From assembly GCA_944392655.1 (NCBI GenBank), contig CALXXL010000006.1:62001-126000 (forward strand): a stretch of 64,000 nucleotides of DNA, written 5' to 3'. Positions 46,736 to 56,025 of this stretch are shown piece by piece. Within the stretch, counting starts at the first letter, position 1. Each line of letters starts with the position of its first letter. This DNA is from an uncultured Victivallaceae bacterium. GTDB taxonomy: Bacteria; Verrucomicrobiota; Lentisphaeria; Victivallales; Victivallaceae. Below the pieces are notes generated by a model. It saw only the letters and a list, made by a program, of their open reading frames with translations, did no database searches and was not told the DNA's origin. A program made the translations under genes and the position numbers.

Positions 46736-48493
46736 TCACTTCACCACTACAGCCTTATAAGAGTAAGGCTCGAGTTTAACGGTAAGGCTGCGTCCTTTGC
46801 CGCACACCTCTCCGGTAGCGAGATCGGTCATACTCTGCATTTCGGCCGTAAACGCTATGCGGGTATTGGCGTTTTTATCGGTAGGATTCAGGATAACGAC
46901 GAGTGTTTCTCCTTTAGAATTTTTATAAGCGTACACATTGCCCTGATTCTGAGCGGGAGAAATTCTTGCGTCGAGTTGCACTTCCTCAGCTGAATCGATA
47001 AAATCGGCGGTCAGGTTGACGAACCGGTTGTAGATATCGATAGCGGCGAGAGCGCCTCCATCGAGCACCGCGCCATACCAGATATGGATGCCGTTGCCTC
47101 CGGTTGCGAGGAAGGCGGAGATAAGCCGCATGGCGAAGACTTTAACTTCGAGTCTCGGCACCGGAACGCCTTGAGTCAGGAATCCCTCCATATACATTTC
47201 AGCGGGGAGCAGATCTGCTTTCCCTCTGGTGGTATTGGCGGTATGTCTCAGGATTGCGAGATCGCCGAAATATCCTGTGCCGGCGGCGTCCATACCTGAA
47301 TTTGCCATAGACTTCCAGTCCACGGCATAAGAACGGCGTGTGGTATCCTTGTAAACGCCGTCGTCATATTCATATCCGGAGTATACTTCAAAAGTCATCC
47401 CCGGGAATTTCTCTTTAACCACCTTATTGGCGAGTGTTGCGAGAGCGAGTGACTGATCGCAGTTATATTTAATCCATTCATCGGCATACTCTTTAGCGAT
47501 GTCTTCCGGGTTGCGTTTTTCCTGAGGGACATTGTATAATTCGCCGAATTTATTCAAGCTGTATCCGGTCAAATCGCCGACGATTTTTTCGCCTTTGAAA
47601 GCGCCGCGTTCCGCGTCATAAATAACCACGTCGAATTTCTTACCGGTGGTAAGGAAATCGATATAGTGTTTAAGGAACACCTCCATTACTTCGGGGTGAT
47701 CAAGGAGCCATGCGTTGTCATAGACGATATCGTCGCGTCCGGCGAGTTCTTCCGGCAGGCCGTTTTTCTCGAAATATGCGCCGATGCGTTCGCCGAAGAA
47801 TGCGGTCCCGTGGATGGTATTGAACTCATCCTGGAAATCGACCACAGACTTTCTGCCGGGGATCTCTTCGCGCATCTCATAAAAGCGGTTGGCGCCGGCC
47901 TTGACGAGAGCGTTCATATAGGTTGGCAGATACTGTTCTTCGAGCCCCTGGAAGTTCCATATAACGAGTGGTTTTTTGGACTGTTCTCCGGAGAGTTCCG
48001 GCCAGATTACCAGTCTTGAAATAACTGTTGTCTTCATTTTTTCGCCGAAGATGGTAATATGCATGGGATATTTTCCCGGTTTCACATCACCTACCCTCAC
48101 CACCATGGGGAGCCAGTTCTGCGGCTGATGGGTAAAAGCGTCGCGTCCGAACGTCATCGTAACCTTATTTCCGTCCTGCACAATGCTTGTCGGGTAGGCG
48201 GTAAGTTCCGGGAACGGCAGGGCGTAGATGCTGGGTTTATCCGGGTTGACCCATGCTTGCGGGATGCCGATAATTTCGACATTTGCCGGCAGGTTGATAT
48301 CCACTCTTTCAATAGTTCCCAGATTGGGAGCCGGTATAACTTCGAGGAAAGCCAGCTGTTCCAGATTGGCGACCATATTGGCGTTTTCCAGCCGTGGCCA
48401 GAAGCGGACAATGGTATTATTGTCAGCGCCGAATCCGATGGCGGCGACCGTCATTGCCGCAAACAGCAGAAGAGTCTTTAATTTTCTGGACAT
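46736..48493 (-). CDS. Secreted glycosidase-like protein, unassigned
   Basis: 585 residues with a signal peptide (KLKTLLLFAAMTVAAIGFG). The N-terminal 150 residues are beta-rich (VRFWPRLENANMVANL, PMHITIFGEKMKTTVISRL). A TIM-barrel-like centre follows (FQGLEEQYLPTYMNALVKAGANRFYEM, FDVVIYDAERGAFKG, MTFEVYSGYEYDDG), then a final beta-sandwich typical of GH42/GH-clan-A C-terminal domains (VYAYKNSKGETLVVILNPTD, MTDLATGEVCGKGRSLTVKLEPYSYKAV). The EVYSGYE and YDAERG segments hold candidate acid residues. I cannot assign a GH family. The next gene on the same strand is the DUF4434 protein 38 nt upstream, so they may form one operon. Confidence 0.7.
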   Translation of the reverse strand: MSRKLKTLLLFAAMTVAAIGFGADNNTIVRFWPRLENANMVANLEQLAFLEVIPAPNLGTIERVDINLPANVEIIGIPQAWVNPDKPSIYALPFPELTAYPTSIVQDGNKVTMTFGRDAFTHQPQNWLPMVVRVGDVKPGKYPMHITIFGEKMKTTVISRLVIWPELSGEQSKKPLVIWNFQGLEEQYLPTYMNALVKAGANRFYEMREEIPGRKSVVDFQDEFNTIHGTAFFGERIGAYFEKNGLPEELAGRDDIVYDNAWLLDHPEVMEVFLKHYIDFLTTGKKFDVVIYDAERGAFKGEKIVGDLTGYSLNKFGELYNVPQEKRNPEDIAKEYADEWIKYNCDQSLALATLANKVVKEKFPGMTFEVYSGYEYDDGVYKDTTRRSYAVDWKSMANSGMDAAGTGYFGDLAILRHTANTTRGKADLLPAEMYMEGFLTQGVPVPRLEVKVFAMRLISAFLATGGNGIHIWYGAVLDGGALAAIDIYNRFVNLTADFIDSAEEVQLDARISPAQNQGNVYAYKNSKGETLVVILNPTDKNANTRIAFTAEMQSMTDLATGEVCGKGRSLTVKLEPYSYKAVVVK

Positions 48494-48531
48494 AGATACT
48501 CCTTTTGTTTAATTATATTGTAATTAATGGA

Positions 48532-49461
48532 TTATTTACCGAACAAAGCGTTATACAGTTCCTCTGCGCCCGGCTGAGCCTTATAAGCGGCGCTGCCGGG
48601 TTTATTGATCAATCCGGGGTACTGATAGATCAATATTTTTTCGACCCATGGAGCTACGGCTTCGAGCTGTTTTTTAACCCGTTCCGGATCCGCCGGCAGG
48701 AGGGCAGAGCGGTAGGTATCGCCCTCAAAAGTAAACATCTCCACGTCGGCCCAGAAAGCCTTTCCGCCGACCTTATCGAATACCCGGCGCAGATTCTGGA
48801 AGAATTCCGGAGTACGGTCGGAGGTAGTTTTGCGTACGCCTACTTCGTCCTGCCATGCGAAGATATCAGCGTCGATTTCTTCGATCTGGCGGCAGAGGTG
48901 GTCATCCGCTTTAAGTATACATGTGCCGTATGGAGCGATGAGTACCGGTTTTTCCGGAGCGAGCGCGCGGAACAGTTCGCGTTCCCGTTTGACATAGGTA
49001 ATAAAATCGTCGGCGAAATACGGAGCTACCGCCGCCTCGTTGGGGAGATACCAACCGTAAAAGCTCTTATGATGTCCATATTTTTCGACCACTTCGCGGG
49101 TGCCGATTACGCGCCGCTCATGAATTTCCGGATCTCTGAACATCTCATTAGCGTCGTTCCATTTTCCGAAATAGTCATTGGGGACAAAAATCTTGACTCC
49201 GTGCTTATCGGCGGCGGAGAACAGAGCCTCCAGAGGATCCTGACATGCCATTTCAAAGCTGGGGAAATGTCTGCTTGGGAAAAAGGTTTTGACATCCTGT
49301 GCCACGCTTAAAAGGACCATATACTCCATGCCGGTCCCGGCGAATTCTGCGACCAGATTCTCCCATTGTTCAGCGGACATCTGCTGAAAGATTCCGTTCC
49401 AGTATTTACCTTCTTTGATGTTGTGATGCTGAAATTCGAACCAGCTTCCGGAAATTTTCAT
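48532..49461 (-). CDS. DUF4434-like TIM-barrel protein
   Basis: 309 residues from the ATG at 49461 (GGAGA 5 nt upstream, ATGA overlap with the MEMO stop); a longer frame to 49545 overlaps MEMO and is rejected. The start MKISGSWFEFQHHN followed by EQWENLVAEFAGTGMEYMVLLSV is like DUF4434, a predicted TIM barrel of glycosidase type. Candidate acid positions are in YGWYLPNEAAV and DIFAWQDEVGV. No signal peptide, so the protein may stay in the cytoplasm. It is in the same unit as MEMO and hisC. Confidence 0.75.
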   Translation of the reverse strand: MKISGSWFEFQHHNIKEGKYWNGIFQQMSAEQWENLVAEFAGTGMEYMVLLSVAQDVKTFFPSRHFPSFEMACQDPLEALFSAADKHGVKIFVPNDYFGKWNDANEMFRDPEIHERRVIGTREVVEKYGHHKSFYGWYLPNEAAVAPYFADDFITYVKRERELFRALAPEKPVLIAPYGTCILKADDHLCRQIEEIDADIFAWQDEVGVRKTTSDRTPEFFQNLRRVFDKVGGKAFWADVEMFTFEGDTYRSALLPADPERVKKQLEAVAPWVEKILIYQYPGLINKPGSAAYKAQPGAEELYNALFGK

Positions 49462-50354
49462 ATATTTTCTCCATAAAGTTTTAAGGTGCAATATCCGACG
49501 GCGTGGGAAAAATCCCCGGTAAGCTCGCCGGAATTGGTATAACATATAATACAGCCGCGTGAGTGGCGGTACTTCCTGTTAACAATGGCCATGGCGAGCA
49601 TAATTCCCGCCGCGCCGCATATAGTAGCTCCCGTGCGTTCGAGGAACTGCTGAAACTCTCCGACAACTCCAGAAGCGATCTTTTCCGCGCCTTCGAGGTC
49701 GAGTTTTTTCAGATTTCCGCGCACGTCACCGGTAAAAGGCAGATAATTAAAATCTCTGCCGTAGTGGGTAAAATCGCTGCTGATGACCATGAGATAATCA
49801 TCGGGGATAACTCCTGCGATTCTGTCGGCTATTATCTCTGCCAATTCTGCGCCGAACTGACCGGTTATGATGGGCACTACCGGCAGTTCGGGGAAGAACT
49901 CCTGAATCAGGGGCAGTTCCACCTCCATAGCGTGTTCCGATTTGAGTGGTATATCTGAGCGGTGGATCATGCGTCCGTCGGCCAGTGCGGCGATTTTATC
50001 CTGCAATGGAATATCGACATTGACGTCCCCCACCGGAGTCGCCAGCCGGGTATAAGTTCCTATTGCGATGCCGCTGAATCCGACGCGGTGTGATGGCGCC
50101 ACCAGTATAATTCCCTTATATTTTCCGTCTGCTGCGGCGGCGAATCCGGCGGCGGCGGTCACGCCTGAATATACATATCCGGCGTGCGGCACAATGATTG
50201 CCGCAGGTGGTGGAGTCGCCTCCTCCCCGGCTTTGGGGATCAGCATTTCCGCTTTCCGCCGCATTTCGAGCAGAGTTGCGGAGAGTTCCGCTGGATTGGC
50301 GGGATAAAAACTCCCGGCGACGGCGGGCATTCGGCGGTGTATGGGAGGATTCAC
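49458..50354 (-). CDS. amrB: MEMO / AmmeMemoRadiSam system protein B
   Basis: 298 residues. MEMO1-family landmarks are RMPAVAGSFYPANPAEL, IIVPHAGYVYSGVTAA and VISSDFTHYG. The family fold resembles class III extradiol dioxygenases; it is usually linked with AMMECR1 and a radical SAM protein (AmmeMemoRadiSam), neither of which is seen here. Function is undefined in bacteria; recent studies tie the system to iron/redox roles. Start overlaps hisC stop by 4 nt and its stop overlaps the DUF4434 start, so all three are coupled. Confidence 0.9.
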   Translation of the reverse strand: MNPPIHRRMPAVAGSFYPANPAELSATLLEMRRKAEMLIPKAGEEATPPPAAIIVPHAGYVYSGVTAAAGFAAAADGKYKGIILVAPSHRVGFSGIAIGTYTRLATPVGDVNVDIPLQDKIAALADGRMIHRSDIPLKSEHAMEVELPLIQEFFPELPVVPIITGQFGAELAEIIADRIAGVIPDDYLMVISSDFTHYGRDFNYLPFTGDVRGNLKKLDLEGAEKIASGVVGEFQQFLERTGATICGAAGIMLAMAIVNRKYRHSRGCIICYTNSGELTGDFSHAVGYCTLKLYGENI

Positions 50355-51412
50355 TGTAAATATTTCCTTGTGCAGTCGATAAGGGTATTGATCTCCTCCG
50401 GAGTTCCGACGGATATGCGGACATAACTTTTAGTTTTGTCGGCGGGGAAATAGCGGACAAAGATCAAATTCTTCTTAAGGTACTCAAAATATCTTTTTCC
50501 GTCGCCGTCCGGTGGAGCGGCGAATACGAAGTTGGTTTGTGATGGGACGACGGAGAAGTTGAGATTTTCCAGCTCCTCAGTCAGCCGTTTGCGCGACGCT
50601 TTAACCATTTCGACATGCTGTCTGAAATACTCCTGATCGCGCAAACTGGCGGCAGCTACGGCCTGGGTTATTGCGTCGAGGTTGTATGAATCCTTGAGTT
50701 TCATCAATCCGTCGATCAGTGTTTTGCTGGCGACGGCATATCCGGCGCGCATACCTGCCAGTGCATAGCTTTTTGACAGGGTGCGCATAACGATAACGTT
50801 GGGGTATTTGACGGCGAGCGGCATACAGCTGTCTCCGGCGAAATCGGCATAAGCCTCGTCAAAGAGTACGATTCCGTCGAATGTTTGAACGATTTTCTCC
50901 ATTTCGTTCAACGGGAATGAGTTTCCGGTAGGGGCGTTTGGTCTGGTAATAATGAAGAGATTTGCGCCGTTGGCGAGTTCCGCCGGATTTTCCGGCAGAG
51001 AGAAATCCCCGTCATGAAGTTCGACTTTGATAACCCTGGCCTCCTGCATGGCAGCGAGGTCAAAATAGAGGGAATATGTCGGGTACAGAGTAGCGACAGG
51101 CAGTTCTGGAGATGTAAAAGCGCGGAATACCATAGTAAGTATATCGTCGGATCCGTTTCCTGCGATTACATTTTCCACATTCACATTATTGAGTTGAGCG
51201 ATAACCGTTCTAAGCTCAGTTGCGGCGGGGTCGGGGTATCGCCTCAGGTTATTGAGGTCAAAGTTCTGCAAAACCCGGCCAACTTCGGGAGAAGGCAGAT
51301 ATGGATTTTCGTTGGTATTGATTTTGATAATATTTTTCTGGCGCGGCTGTTCGCCGGGCACATATCCCGCCATAGCGTCTACTGCGGGGCGGAAATAGCT
51401 TTTCCTATTCAT
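50351..51412 (-). CDS. hisC: Histidinol-phosphate aminotransferase
   Basis: 353 residues from the ATG at 51412 with AGGA upstream; a longer frame reaching 51592 is rejected because it crosses the mreB promoter. It is a fold-type I PLP aminotransferase: IKINTNENPYLPSP at the N terminus, VIAGNGSDDILTMVF, DEAYADFAGDS and the Schiff-base lysine in TLSKSYALAGMRAGYA. It converts imidazole-acetol phosphate plus Glu to histidinol phosphate, in the His pathway. Other related aminotransferases share this motif set, so the exact substrate is probable, not certain. It is the first gene of a three-gene operon and no other his gene is near. Confidence 0.9.
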   Translation of the reverse strand: MNRKSYFRPAVDAMAGYVPGEQPRQKNIIKINTNENPYLPSPEVGRVLQNFDLNNLRRYPDPAATELRTVIAQLNNVNVENVIAGNGSDDILTMVFRAFTSPELPVATLYPTYSLYFDLAAMQEARVIKVELHDGDFSLPENPAELANGANLFIITRPNAPTGNSFPLNEMEKIVQTFDGIVLFDEAYADFAGDSCMPLAVKYPNVIVMRTLSKSYALAGMRAGYAVASKTLIDGLMKLKDSYNLDAITQAVAAASLRDQEYFRQHVEMVKASRKRLTEELENLNFSVVPSQTNFVFAAPPDGDGKRYFEYLKKNLIFVRYFPADKTKSYVRISVGTPEEINTLIDCTRKYLQ

Positions 51413-51472
51413 ATATAAATTGTTCCTGTGTGAGTATAATTTCGTTATTTTTATTAAATATAACGCATAAAC

Positions 51473-51500
51473 TTGCATTTTGTAAATCGTGCTATATAAT
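51473..51500 (+). promoter_or_regulatory. Promoter of mreB
   Basis: TTGCAT (51473-51478), a 16-bp spacer and a perfect TATAAT (51495-51500), 46 bp before the start. Confidence 0.65.
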
Positions 51501-51545
51501 AAATTAAGATTTTTGTATAGTAAATATAGGAAATGGGGCTGAGCG

Positions 51546-52574
51546 ATGGTTTTTTTCAGTTTAGAGAGGATATTTTCGACCGATATCGGCATAGACCTTG
51601 GGACGGCGAACTGCCTGGTCTACGTCCGTGACCGGGGGATAGTGATAAACGAGCCGTCGGTGGTAGCGATAAAAGAGTCCACGAAAGAGGTAAAAGCGGT
51701 TGGTGATGATGCCAAGAAGATGCTTGGCCGTACGCCGATAAATTTAAAAGCGATCCGTCCGATGAAGGATGGGGTTATTGCGGACTTTGAAATTACCGAA
51801 GCGATGCTGAAGAGTTTTATAGCGAAAGCGCTGTCCTTGCAGCCGTGGCACTGCCGCTGGCTGAAGCCGCGTGTACTTGTTGCGGTACCGTCCGGTATTA
51901 CGGAAGTGGAAAAGCGTGCGGTGAAGGACAGTGCCAAGCGTGCCGGAGCGCGCCAGGTGGAGTTGGTGGAAGAGCCGATGGCGGCGGCGATCGGGGTTGG
52001 ATTGCCGGTAACGGAGCCTGCGGCGAGTATGATAGTAGACATAGGCGGCGGTACGACGGAAGTAGCGGTAATATCGCTTACTGGTATAGTAGCGGCGAAG
52101 AGCGTACGGGTTGGCGGCGACGAATTGGATTTAGCGATTATCCAGCACATGAAGCGGGTATATAATCTTATGGTTGGTGAGCGCACGAGTGAACGGATCA
52201 AGATTGAGATTGGCTCGGCGTATCCGGTACGGGATCAGCAGACGCTGGAAGTACGCGGTCGTGACCTGGTATCCGGGATGCCGAAGACGGTGCGTATTTC
52301 GGCGGAAGAGATCCGTGTAGCGTTGCAGGAGCCGATTACAACGATTATCGAAGCGGTGCGTTCAACGCTGGAGCGGTGTCCGCCGGAGTTGTCAGCGGAC
52401 CTGATTGAGCGTGGGATAATGCTGGCCGGCGGCGGTGCGATGCTGTGCGGGCTGGATCAGCTGCTTACGGAAGAGACGGGGCTGCCGGTATTTGTTGCGG
52501 AGGAGCCGCTGAATGCGGTGGCGAACGGTGCCGGGATCATCCTTCAGGAGATGGTTGACCGCAACATGCTGTAA
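51546..52574 (+). CDS. mreB: Rod shape-determining protein MreB
   Basis: 342 residues. Actin-fold phosphate motifs are intact: phosphate 1 [15 protein letters not shown], connect 1 [19 protein letters not shown], phosphate 2 [17 protein letters not shown], and adenosine [14 protein letters not shown]. It polymerises under the inner membrane to guide peptidoglycan synthesis; its amphipathic N terminus ([12 protein letters not shown]) binds membrane. A strong terminator follows directly, so mreC and mreD are not co-transcribed. The mRNA is monocistronic. Confidence 0.97.
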   Translation: MVFFSLERIFSTDIGIDLGTANCLVYVRDRGIVINEPSVVAIKESTKEVKAVGDDAKKMLGRTPINLKAIRPMKDGVIADFEITEAMLKSFIAKALSLQPWHCRWLKPRVLVAVPSGITEVEKRAVKDSAKRAGARQVELVEEPMAAAIGVGLPVTEPAASMIVDIGGGTTEVAVISLTGIVAAKSVRVGGDELDLAIIQHMKRVYNLMVGERTSERIKIEIGSAYPVRDQQTLEVRGRDLVSGMPKTVRISAEEIRVALQEPITTIIEAVRSTLERCPPELSADLIERGIMLAGGGAMLCGLDQLLTEETGLPVFVAEEPLNAVANGAGIILQEMVDRNML

Positions 52575-52599
52575 GCTCAATTTTTACTGTATTATACTT

Positions 52600-52635
52600 T
52601 ATGCCGCTGTATTGTTTTGCAGCGGCATATTTTTT
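52600..52635 (+). terminator. Terminator of mreB
   Basis: TATGCCGCTG (52600-52609) and CAGCGGCATA (52620-52629) form a perfect 10-bp stem, followed by six T. Confidence 0.9.
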
Positions 52636-52769
52636 ATACCAATAATATATTCGTACGCCTGGAAATCATGTATTAACAATAAACTTAAAATATCATTTTG
52701 CCGTAATTGCCTTTCTGTTATGCTCTTGCCATAATAAATCAATAGATAGATTATTTTATAGCGATGCAC

Positions 52770-52797
52770 TTGAATTATATTCTGCCCATGCTATTAT
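52770..52797 (+). promoter_or_regulatory. Candidate promoter of the anchored envelope protein gene
   Basis: TTGAAT (52770-52775), a 16-bp spacer and TATTAT (52792-52797). The rest of 52636-52841 is A+T-rich with nothing else seen. Confidence 0.5.
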
Positions 52798-52841
52798 AGT
52801 GATTAGTTACACTAATAAACCGTCAACCGGGAGAATATATT

Positions 52842-53660
52842 ATGCAAAAACTATCGAATACATTATTCTACGCCGTCATATGTATTTTAATGTTCGCGGG
52901 AGTTCAACCGGTTTACGGGGAAAAGACGCCGGAAGAGATTCTGCATGAAGCGATGCAATTTTTCAGCCATGTGAGTTTTTCTGCCGATAGTTGCAATGAC
53001 GATGGCCGTGTATCTCAGAAACGCTATACTAAGGTTAATCCCGATGGCAGCCGCTGGACTAGATTACAGGGGCTAGAAGACGATGGTATGTATACCATTA
53101 CGAACGACAGCGGTACATACAGTGTATTCGGCAATACGGCAGTAAAAGAGCCGCCCCGCAAATTGCCGCCGGTAAAGAGATCGCCGGACGGAAAACCGCG
53201 AAAAACAACTCTCACCATTGCAGATGGCGAGTGGAATGGGAAGTCTTGCCATATAATTACTGAAACTGTGGAGCTGTCCGACTATAAGACCGTCTATTAT
53301 ATTGGAAAAGAGGATAACTTTATCTATTCAAGAAAGAGGTTTGATATTGAAAGCGGCGAATTATTTTCTTCCATGAACTACGTTAATGTGGTATTGAACC
53401 CCGATTTACCGGATGATCTTTTTATGCTCCCTGAGAATGCGGTCATAAAGACCCTGGCGAATTCTCAGGAAGAGACCGAGATGATAATTGAGGCGCTTAA
53501 TCCGCCTTCCGTGTCAGCCACGCTTGATGCTGCGCAGTTGGATAAACCGATGCCGGTGAGCAAGCTCATCTACATAGTTGCAACGGTTTTTGTTGCGCTC
53601 GGCTTGATTCTGGTGGCAGTAATAATCATCCGCCGCCGCAGATCATCAAACGCCCGGTAA
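52842..53660 (+). CDS. Secreted, C-terminally anchored protein, LolA-like core
   Basis: 272 residues. Signal peptide (NTLFYAVICILMFAGVQPVYG), a beta-rich region from 30 to 225 (GKSCHIITETVELSDYKTVYYIG, FIYSRKRFDIESGELFSSMNYVNVVLNPDLPDDLFMLP) that resembles the outer-membrane lipoprotein-sorting/DUF2092 half-barrel, and a C-terminal membrane helix at about 239-262 (KLIYIVATVFVALGLILVAVIII) followed by RRRRSSNAR. The likely topology is periplasmic core with basic tail inside. Function unknown. The GGGAG RBS precedes the ATG. Confidence 0.7.
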   Translation: MQKLSNTLFYAVICILMFAGVQPVYGEKTPEEILHEAMQFFSHVSFSADSCNDDGRVSQKRYTKVNPDGSRWTRLQGLEDDGMYTITNDSGTYSVFGNTAVKEPPRKLPPVKRSPDGKPRKTTLTIADGEWNGKSCHIITETVELSDYKTVYYIGKEDNFIYSRKRFDIESGELFSSMNYVNVVLNPDLPDDLFMLPENAVIKTLANSQEETEMIIEALNPPSVSATLDAAQLDKPMPVSKLIYIVATVFVALGLILVAVIIIRRRRSSNAR

Positions 53661-53748
53661 GTGTAATTGACACATAATTTTTCATCTGCCGGGCAAATTA
53701 CTCAGTCATGCAGTTAAATTTTTAAATATTTTCTATATTTTCAGTAAA

Positions 53749-53776
53749 TTGAAGAAAATATTTCCACTTTTATAAC
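53749..53776 (+). promoter_or_regulatory. Candidate promoter of the FAD oxidoreductase gene
   Basis: TTGAAG (53749-53754), a 16-bp spacer and TATAAC (53771-53776), 127 bp before the start. Confidence 0.4.
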
Positions 53777-53902
53777 GTATATAGTATTGGTGGCAATAAA
53801 ATCGCTTACAGACTGGGAGGGGGCATTTGCATAGTTCTGTAAAGCGTATTATATTTCCACCTCTTTTTTTTATATTTGAAAAAATAACGGAAAGGAAGAT
53901 CA

Positions 53903-55942
53903 ATGCTCAAGCAATCATTAAGAGCGCTGTTTGCTGCCGGCACCGTCTTCACTGCGTTATGCGGTGCCTCGGGAGCAGATTATCAGGCGGATGTAGTAAT
54001 TTACGGCGGCAGTTCCGGTGGTATTACGGCGGCGCTGGCGGCGGCGCGTAACGGCAAGAGCGTCATTGTTGTTGAGCCCTCGGCGCACATAGGCGGGATG
54101 ACCACCTCCGGTCTGGGTCAGGTGGACATTATGCGCAAGGAGTCGCTTGGCGGCATTACGCTGGAATACTTCAAGCGCAATGCGGCAGAGGTGGAGAACA
54201 GCCGTATGTACTGGGTAACCCCGAAAGCCGGGGAACAGACCTTTTTAAATATGGTCAATGAAGAAGATGGCATTACACTTCTTCGTTCGAGCCGGCTCAA
54301 AGAGGGCGAAGGTGCGGTAACCAAAGATGGCAGCCGGATTGAATCCATCACGCTTGAGAATGGCGACCGTGTCAGCGGCAAGATCTTCATTGATGGCAGT
54401 TACGAAGGCGATCTGCTGGCGGCGGCTGGGATTTCCTATATTGTCGGGCGTGAATCTTCGGCGCAGTATGGTGAATCCGGGGCTGGGATCCGGCCTTCGC
54501 TTGAGCTGCCCTATGCAGATGCGTATGATGAAAATGGGGAGTTATATCCGGATCTGGTAGAAGATGTGCCGGGCAAGGTGGGCGATGCAGATCCCAACAC
54601 GCAGGCTTATAACTTCCGTCTCTGCATGACGACTGATCCGGAGAACCGCATAGCGGCGGTCAAGCCGGAGAATTATGACCGCAATGACTACCACAATTTG
54701 CTTAAGATGGTGCAGGCGCAACCAAACAAGCAGTGGACTTTTAATGACATCATCTCCTACTGGGGTCTGCTTTCCGGTGGTACGAAGGCGGACATCAACA
54801 ACCGCGGAGATTTCTCGTCGGACATGATCAATCACAGTCACAACTGGGCGGAAGCGAGTTATGCTGAACGGGATGAGATTTACAAGCGTCACAAAGATTA
54901 CACCATGGGGTTGCTGTATTTCATCTGCAATGATCCGGAACTCCCGGAATGCCTGCGTGAAGACTCGTCGAAATGGGGTCTTGCGGCGGATGAATTTACC
55001 GACAACGGCAACTGGCCGCATCTATTGTATGTGCGTGAAGCCCGTCGTATGATAGGCGATTACGTAATGGTTCAGAGCGACGGTTACGAGAACAATCTGA
55101 AAGACGACTCCATCGGTATTGGCTCCTATATGCTTGATTCGCACGCGGTGCGTAAATTTGTTGCACCGGACGGCAAAGTATATATTGAAGGCTTCATAAG
55201 TGCGTTTGACGGCAACCGCAAAGTGGCGGTTCGTCCTTATGAAATTCCCTACCGTGCGATTCTGCCGAAGGCTGAAGAGTGTGAAAACTTAATGAGCGTC
55301 ATCTGTCTTTCGGCCTCGCATGTAATCTACTGTTCATTGCGTATGGAGCCGGTATTCATGACGGTGGGCGAAGCGGCTGGAGTTGCGGCGGCGATGGCGA
55401 TAGATGGAGCGATCCCGGTGCAGGAGGTCAATGTACCTGCGCTTCAGGCGAACCTGGAATCAGCCGGTGGTATACTGCATTATCCCGGTGGCAACCGTTT
55501 CCCGTTAAAGCATGAGCTCAACGGCATTCTGCTGGACAACCGCGATGCGGAATTGAGCGGTAACTGGTATTTTGGTGAAGTAGGCAATCCGATGGTGGAC
55601 GGCAACTTTGCCAGTTCAGTCTGTTCAGAGAACAACGTGGTCAGCGCCCGTTTTACAACGGAGATACCAGCGGACGGCCGCTACACTGTAAATGCGGTAA
55701 TTCCGCGTTCGATAAGCTGGGGCAACGACATGCCGATAGAGCTGCTGGTCAATGGCGAGCCGGTGAGCAAATATATCATCAAGCTCAATGACGTTGGAGC
55801 GATGTTTGAAGAGCTTGCGTCGCTGGAGTTGAAAAAAGGCGACAAAGTTGAATTTTTCATCACCTCCGGTGGTAAGAAGATGTACTGTGTGGTGGACTGC
55901 TTCCAGCTGCTGCCGGAAGGAGTTGAACCCTACGCGAAATAA
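53903..55942 (+). CDS. Secreted FAD-dependent oxidoreductase with C-terminal beta domain
   Basis: 679 residues with AAAGGAAG RBS. A signal peptide (KQSLRALFAAGTVFTALCGASG) precedes the dinucleotide-binding motif DVVIYGGSSGGITAALAAARNGKSVIVVEP, followed by HIGGMTTSGLGQVD, both typical of the PF12831 FAD oxidoreductase group. A FADGSY-like DGSYEGDLLAAAGI and a second flavin site SVICLSASHVIYCSLRMEP follow. The last ~130 residues (SARFTTEIPADGRYTVNAVIP, DKVEFFITSGGKKMYCVVDCF) are a beta-sandwich like golvesin/xanthan lyase C-terminal domains. Such proteins are common in PVC bacteria and are thought to act on glycans or secondary metabolites; the substrate is unknown. Monocistronic. Confidence 0.85.
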   Translation: MLKQSLRALFAAGTVFTALCGASGADYQADVVIYGGSSGGITAALAAARNGKSVIVVEPSAHIGGMTTSGLGQVDIMRKESLGGITLEYFKRNAAEVENSRMYWVTPKAGEQTFLNMVNEEDGITLLRSSRLKEGEGAVTKDGSRIESITLENGDRVSGKIFIDGSYEGDLLAAAGISYIVGRESSAQYGESGAGIRPSLELPYADAYDENGELYPDLVEDVPGKVGDADPNTQAYNFRLCMTTDPENRIAAVKPENYDRNDYHNLLKMVQAQPNKQWTFNDIISYWGLLSGGTKADINNRGDFSSDMINHSHNWAEASYAERDEIYKRHKDYTMGLLYFICNDPELPECLREDSSKWGLAADEFTDNGNWPHLLYVREARRMIGDYVMVQSDGYENNLKDDSIGIGSYMLDSHAVRKFVAPDGKVYIEGFISAFDGNRKVAVRPYEIPYRAILPKAEECENLMSVICLSASHVIYCSLRMEPVFMTVGEAAGVAAAMAIDGAIPVQEVNVPALQANLESAGGILHYPGGNRFPLKHELNGILLDNRDAELSGNWYFGEVGNPMVDGNFASSVCSENNVVSARFTTEIPADGRYTVNAVIPRSISWGNDMPIELLVNGEPVSKYIIKLNDVGAMFEELASLELKKGDKVEFFITSGGKKMYCVVDCFQLLPEGVEPYAK

Positions 55943-55970
55943 GGCTTATAGCCAACTGCAATAATAATAG

Positions 55971-56003
55971 AAAATCGCTCCGGTTTTCCGGAGCGCTTTT
56001 TTT
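55971..56003. terminator. Terminator after the FAD oxidoreductase
   Basis: CGCTCCGG (55976-55983) pairs with CCGGAGCG (55988-55995) around TTTT, followed by a T run; flanking A's let it also serve the opposing GNAT gene. Confidence 0.85.
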
Positions 56004-56025
56004 ATTTTAACTTGTCCTATCGATT

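Noticed and set aside
51413-51592. N-terminal extension of hisC
   Set aside because: It covers the mreB promoter and start region on the other strand and is not like any aminotransferase.
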